Source: Kiritimatiellales bacterium (lineage in GTDB: Bacteria; Verrucomicrobiota; Kiritimatiellia; Kiritimatiellales; Tichowtungiaceae). From it: DNA of 64,000 nt. The DNA lies in assembly GCA_041656295.1 (NCBI GenBank), contig JBBADV010000011.1:29407-93406 (forward strand), given 5' to 3'. Below are positions 63,313 to 64,000 of this stretch, piece by piece. The notes beneath the pieces were generated by a model that was not told the DNA's origin, searched no databases, and saw nothing but the letters and a program-made list of their open reading frames with translations. Position 1 is the stretch's first letter; every line of letters starts with the position of its first letter. The translations under genes were made by a program, and so were the position numbers.

Positions 63313-63367
63313 GGTGGAACGCGATCTCCGAGCGCGTTTTGAACGTGCCCGGAGGTCACGTTCCACC
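63313..63367. repeat. Inverted repeat, GGTGGAAC type
   Basis: GGTGGAACGCGATCTCCGAG and CGGAGGTCACGTTCCACC form a stem around GCGCGTTTTGAACGTGCC. Homologous to 32822-32895. It lies between the marC-like gene and the kinase remnant and may end transcripts from both. Confidence 0.8.
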
Positions 63368-63388
63368 TCTGGTTTATGTTCGTTCGTT

Positions 63389-63808
63389 TTAATTCAGGCG
63401 AGGAATTATAACCGTCATAATACATCCGCCGATGGTTTTATTTGTTGCTGAAATTGTGCCGCCGTGTGCCTGTATGATGGTACGGGCGAGACTTAGTCCA
63501 AGTCCGTTGCCCGGCGATGAACGACTTTTTTCGCCGCGGTAGTAACGGTCAAAAATCCGGCTGAGTTCCTGCGGAGGAATGCCGATGCCGGTGTCGGAAA
63601 TTTCAATCCAGATAAATTCATCGGCGATTTGCGCGGACAGATGAACGTATCCGCCGGTGGGTGTATATTTTATGGCGTTATCCAGCAGGTTGGAAATGAC
63701 GCGCTGCATGCGGCTTTTGTCGCCGGAAATAAGTAGCGGCTCATCGAACAGCTCTACTTCAAGCTGTATGTTTTTTTCTTCGGCAACCGGCTGGAAAAGT
63801 TCGATAGA
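63389..63808 (-). pseudogene. Sensor histidine kinase, C-terminal ATPase part only
   Basis: Read on the minus strand from the IS junction: SIELFQPVAEEKNIQLEVEL, then the N box MQRVISNLLDNAIKYTPTGG, G1 EISDTGIGIPPQEL, F region RIFDRYYRG and G2 GNGLGLSLARTIIQAHGG. These are the HATPase_c motifs of a two-component sensor. The phospho-His (HisKA), sensor and membrane parts are cut off at the insertion sequence, so this copy cannot signal. Confidence 0.85.
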
Positions 63809-64000
63809 TGTTTAGTCCCACAGTGTGGTGGAACGGATCAAACTAAAGCGATCCATAACAGAAGTCCAGATGCTGCAGATATATTCGTATGGCGTGAGGC
63901 CATGTAATGTTTTGAGCCGTTTGGCGAAATGATAGGCCATCAAAAAGATCTGTATGTGTTCTTTCAGCTGATCATGGGTTCCATAGTGATAACGCTTCAC
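63809..64000 (-). mobile_element. End of an IS481-type insertion sequence with transposase C-terminus
   Basis: The minus-strand frame runs in from the window edge: HDQLKEHIQIFLMAYHFAKR, then LKTLHGLTPYEYICSIWTSV, ending RSTTLWD at 63812. This is the closing part of IS481/IS3-like integrase-core transposases. The element edge is probably TGTTTAGTCCCACAGTG (from 63809), starting with the usual TGT. It has inserted into the kinase gene; the other end lies outside the window. Confidence 0.8.

Overview
The window looks like a chromosomal segment of a free-living Gram-negative member of the PVC superphylum, most likely Kiritimatiellota or a relative. This is inferred from gene content only: two PEP-CTERM surface proteins, a DUF1549/DUF1501/PPC-domain trio, LL-diaminopimelate aminotransferase, LpxA/FabZ and LptE (so an LPS outer membrane), several large secreted carbohydrate-active proteins, and many dispersed palindromes and short-period repeats of the kind seen in those genomes. 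GC-rich tetramers such as CCGG and GCCGGC are very common across most of the window. They are visibly rarer in the efflux operon at 5.3-10.5 kb.

Layout. (1) 1-3908: a soluble NADH-linked flavoprotein/iron-sulfur pair, a NuoF-like subunit and a GltD-like fusion. (2) 4.1-4.9 kb: a small PEP-CTERM protein. (3) 5.3-10.5 kb: TetR regulator, membrane fusion protein, FtsX-type permease, ABC ATPase and TolC-like lipoprotein, a complete tripartite efflux operon. (4) 10.9-16.6 kb: ferritin-like protein, internally deleted MATE protein, sialate O-acetylesterase-like enzyme, LptE, SerA and a stand-alone S14. (5) 16.7-19.2 kb: a gene graveyard with IS30 and XylR-type regulator remnants and pieces of sugar-catabolic genes. 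(6) 19.3-29.7 kb: a glycosidase-like protein, a 1686-residue secreted GH2-like protein, a PEP-CTERM protein, a dead IS1595-type transposase, a LacI regulator with matching operator half-sites, and an acyltransferase remnant. (7) 29.8-36.4 kb: DUF1549, DUF1501 and PPC proteins and a Rid-family protein. (8) 36.4-48.4 kb: a type II secretion operon on the minus strand, in the order D-E-F-G-H-I-J-K-L-M-C. (9) 49-53.3 kb: a LamG plus alpha/alpha-barrel protein and a second GspE/PilB ATPase. (10) 53.4-63.3 kb: housekeeping genes (lpxA, fabZ, dapL, a PTS-IIA/antiporter pair, tRNA-Leu, HU, hisS, aspS, marC). (11) 63.4-64 kb: a histidine kinase cut by an IS481-type element.

The most unusual feature is repeat DNA at gene junctions inside operons. 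One class is a set of imperfect inverted repeats whose arms are built from degenerate 7-bp units. Each site has a different unit (GTCAAAG-, GAGTTCA-, GAAATTC- or CGTATTG-like), but the period and the hairpin layout are the same. The other class is REP-like double palindromes around GCAGACATTCCTGTCTGC. Both classes have entered reading frames: they supply the start codons and leader peptides of the pseudopilins GspH, GspI, GspJ and GspK, in-frame inserts in GspH and GspL, and the probable start codon of the PPC-domain protein.

How the genes fit together: the type II secretion machine could export the signal-peptide-bearing glycan-active proteins, the LacI regulator probably controls the divergent GH2-like and PEP-CTERM genes as well as itself, and the decayed locus at 16.7-19.2 kb looks like a former sibling of that sugar-use system.
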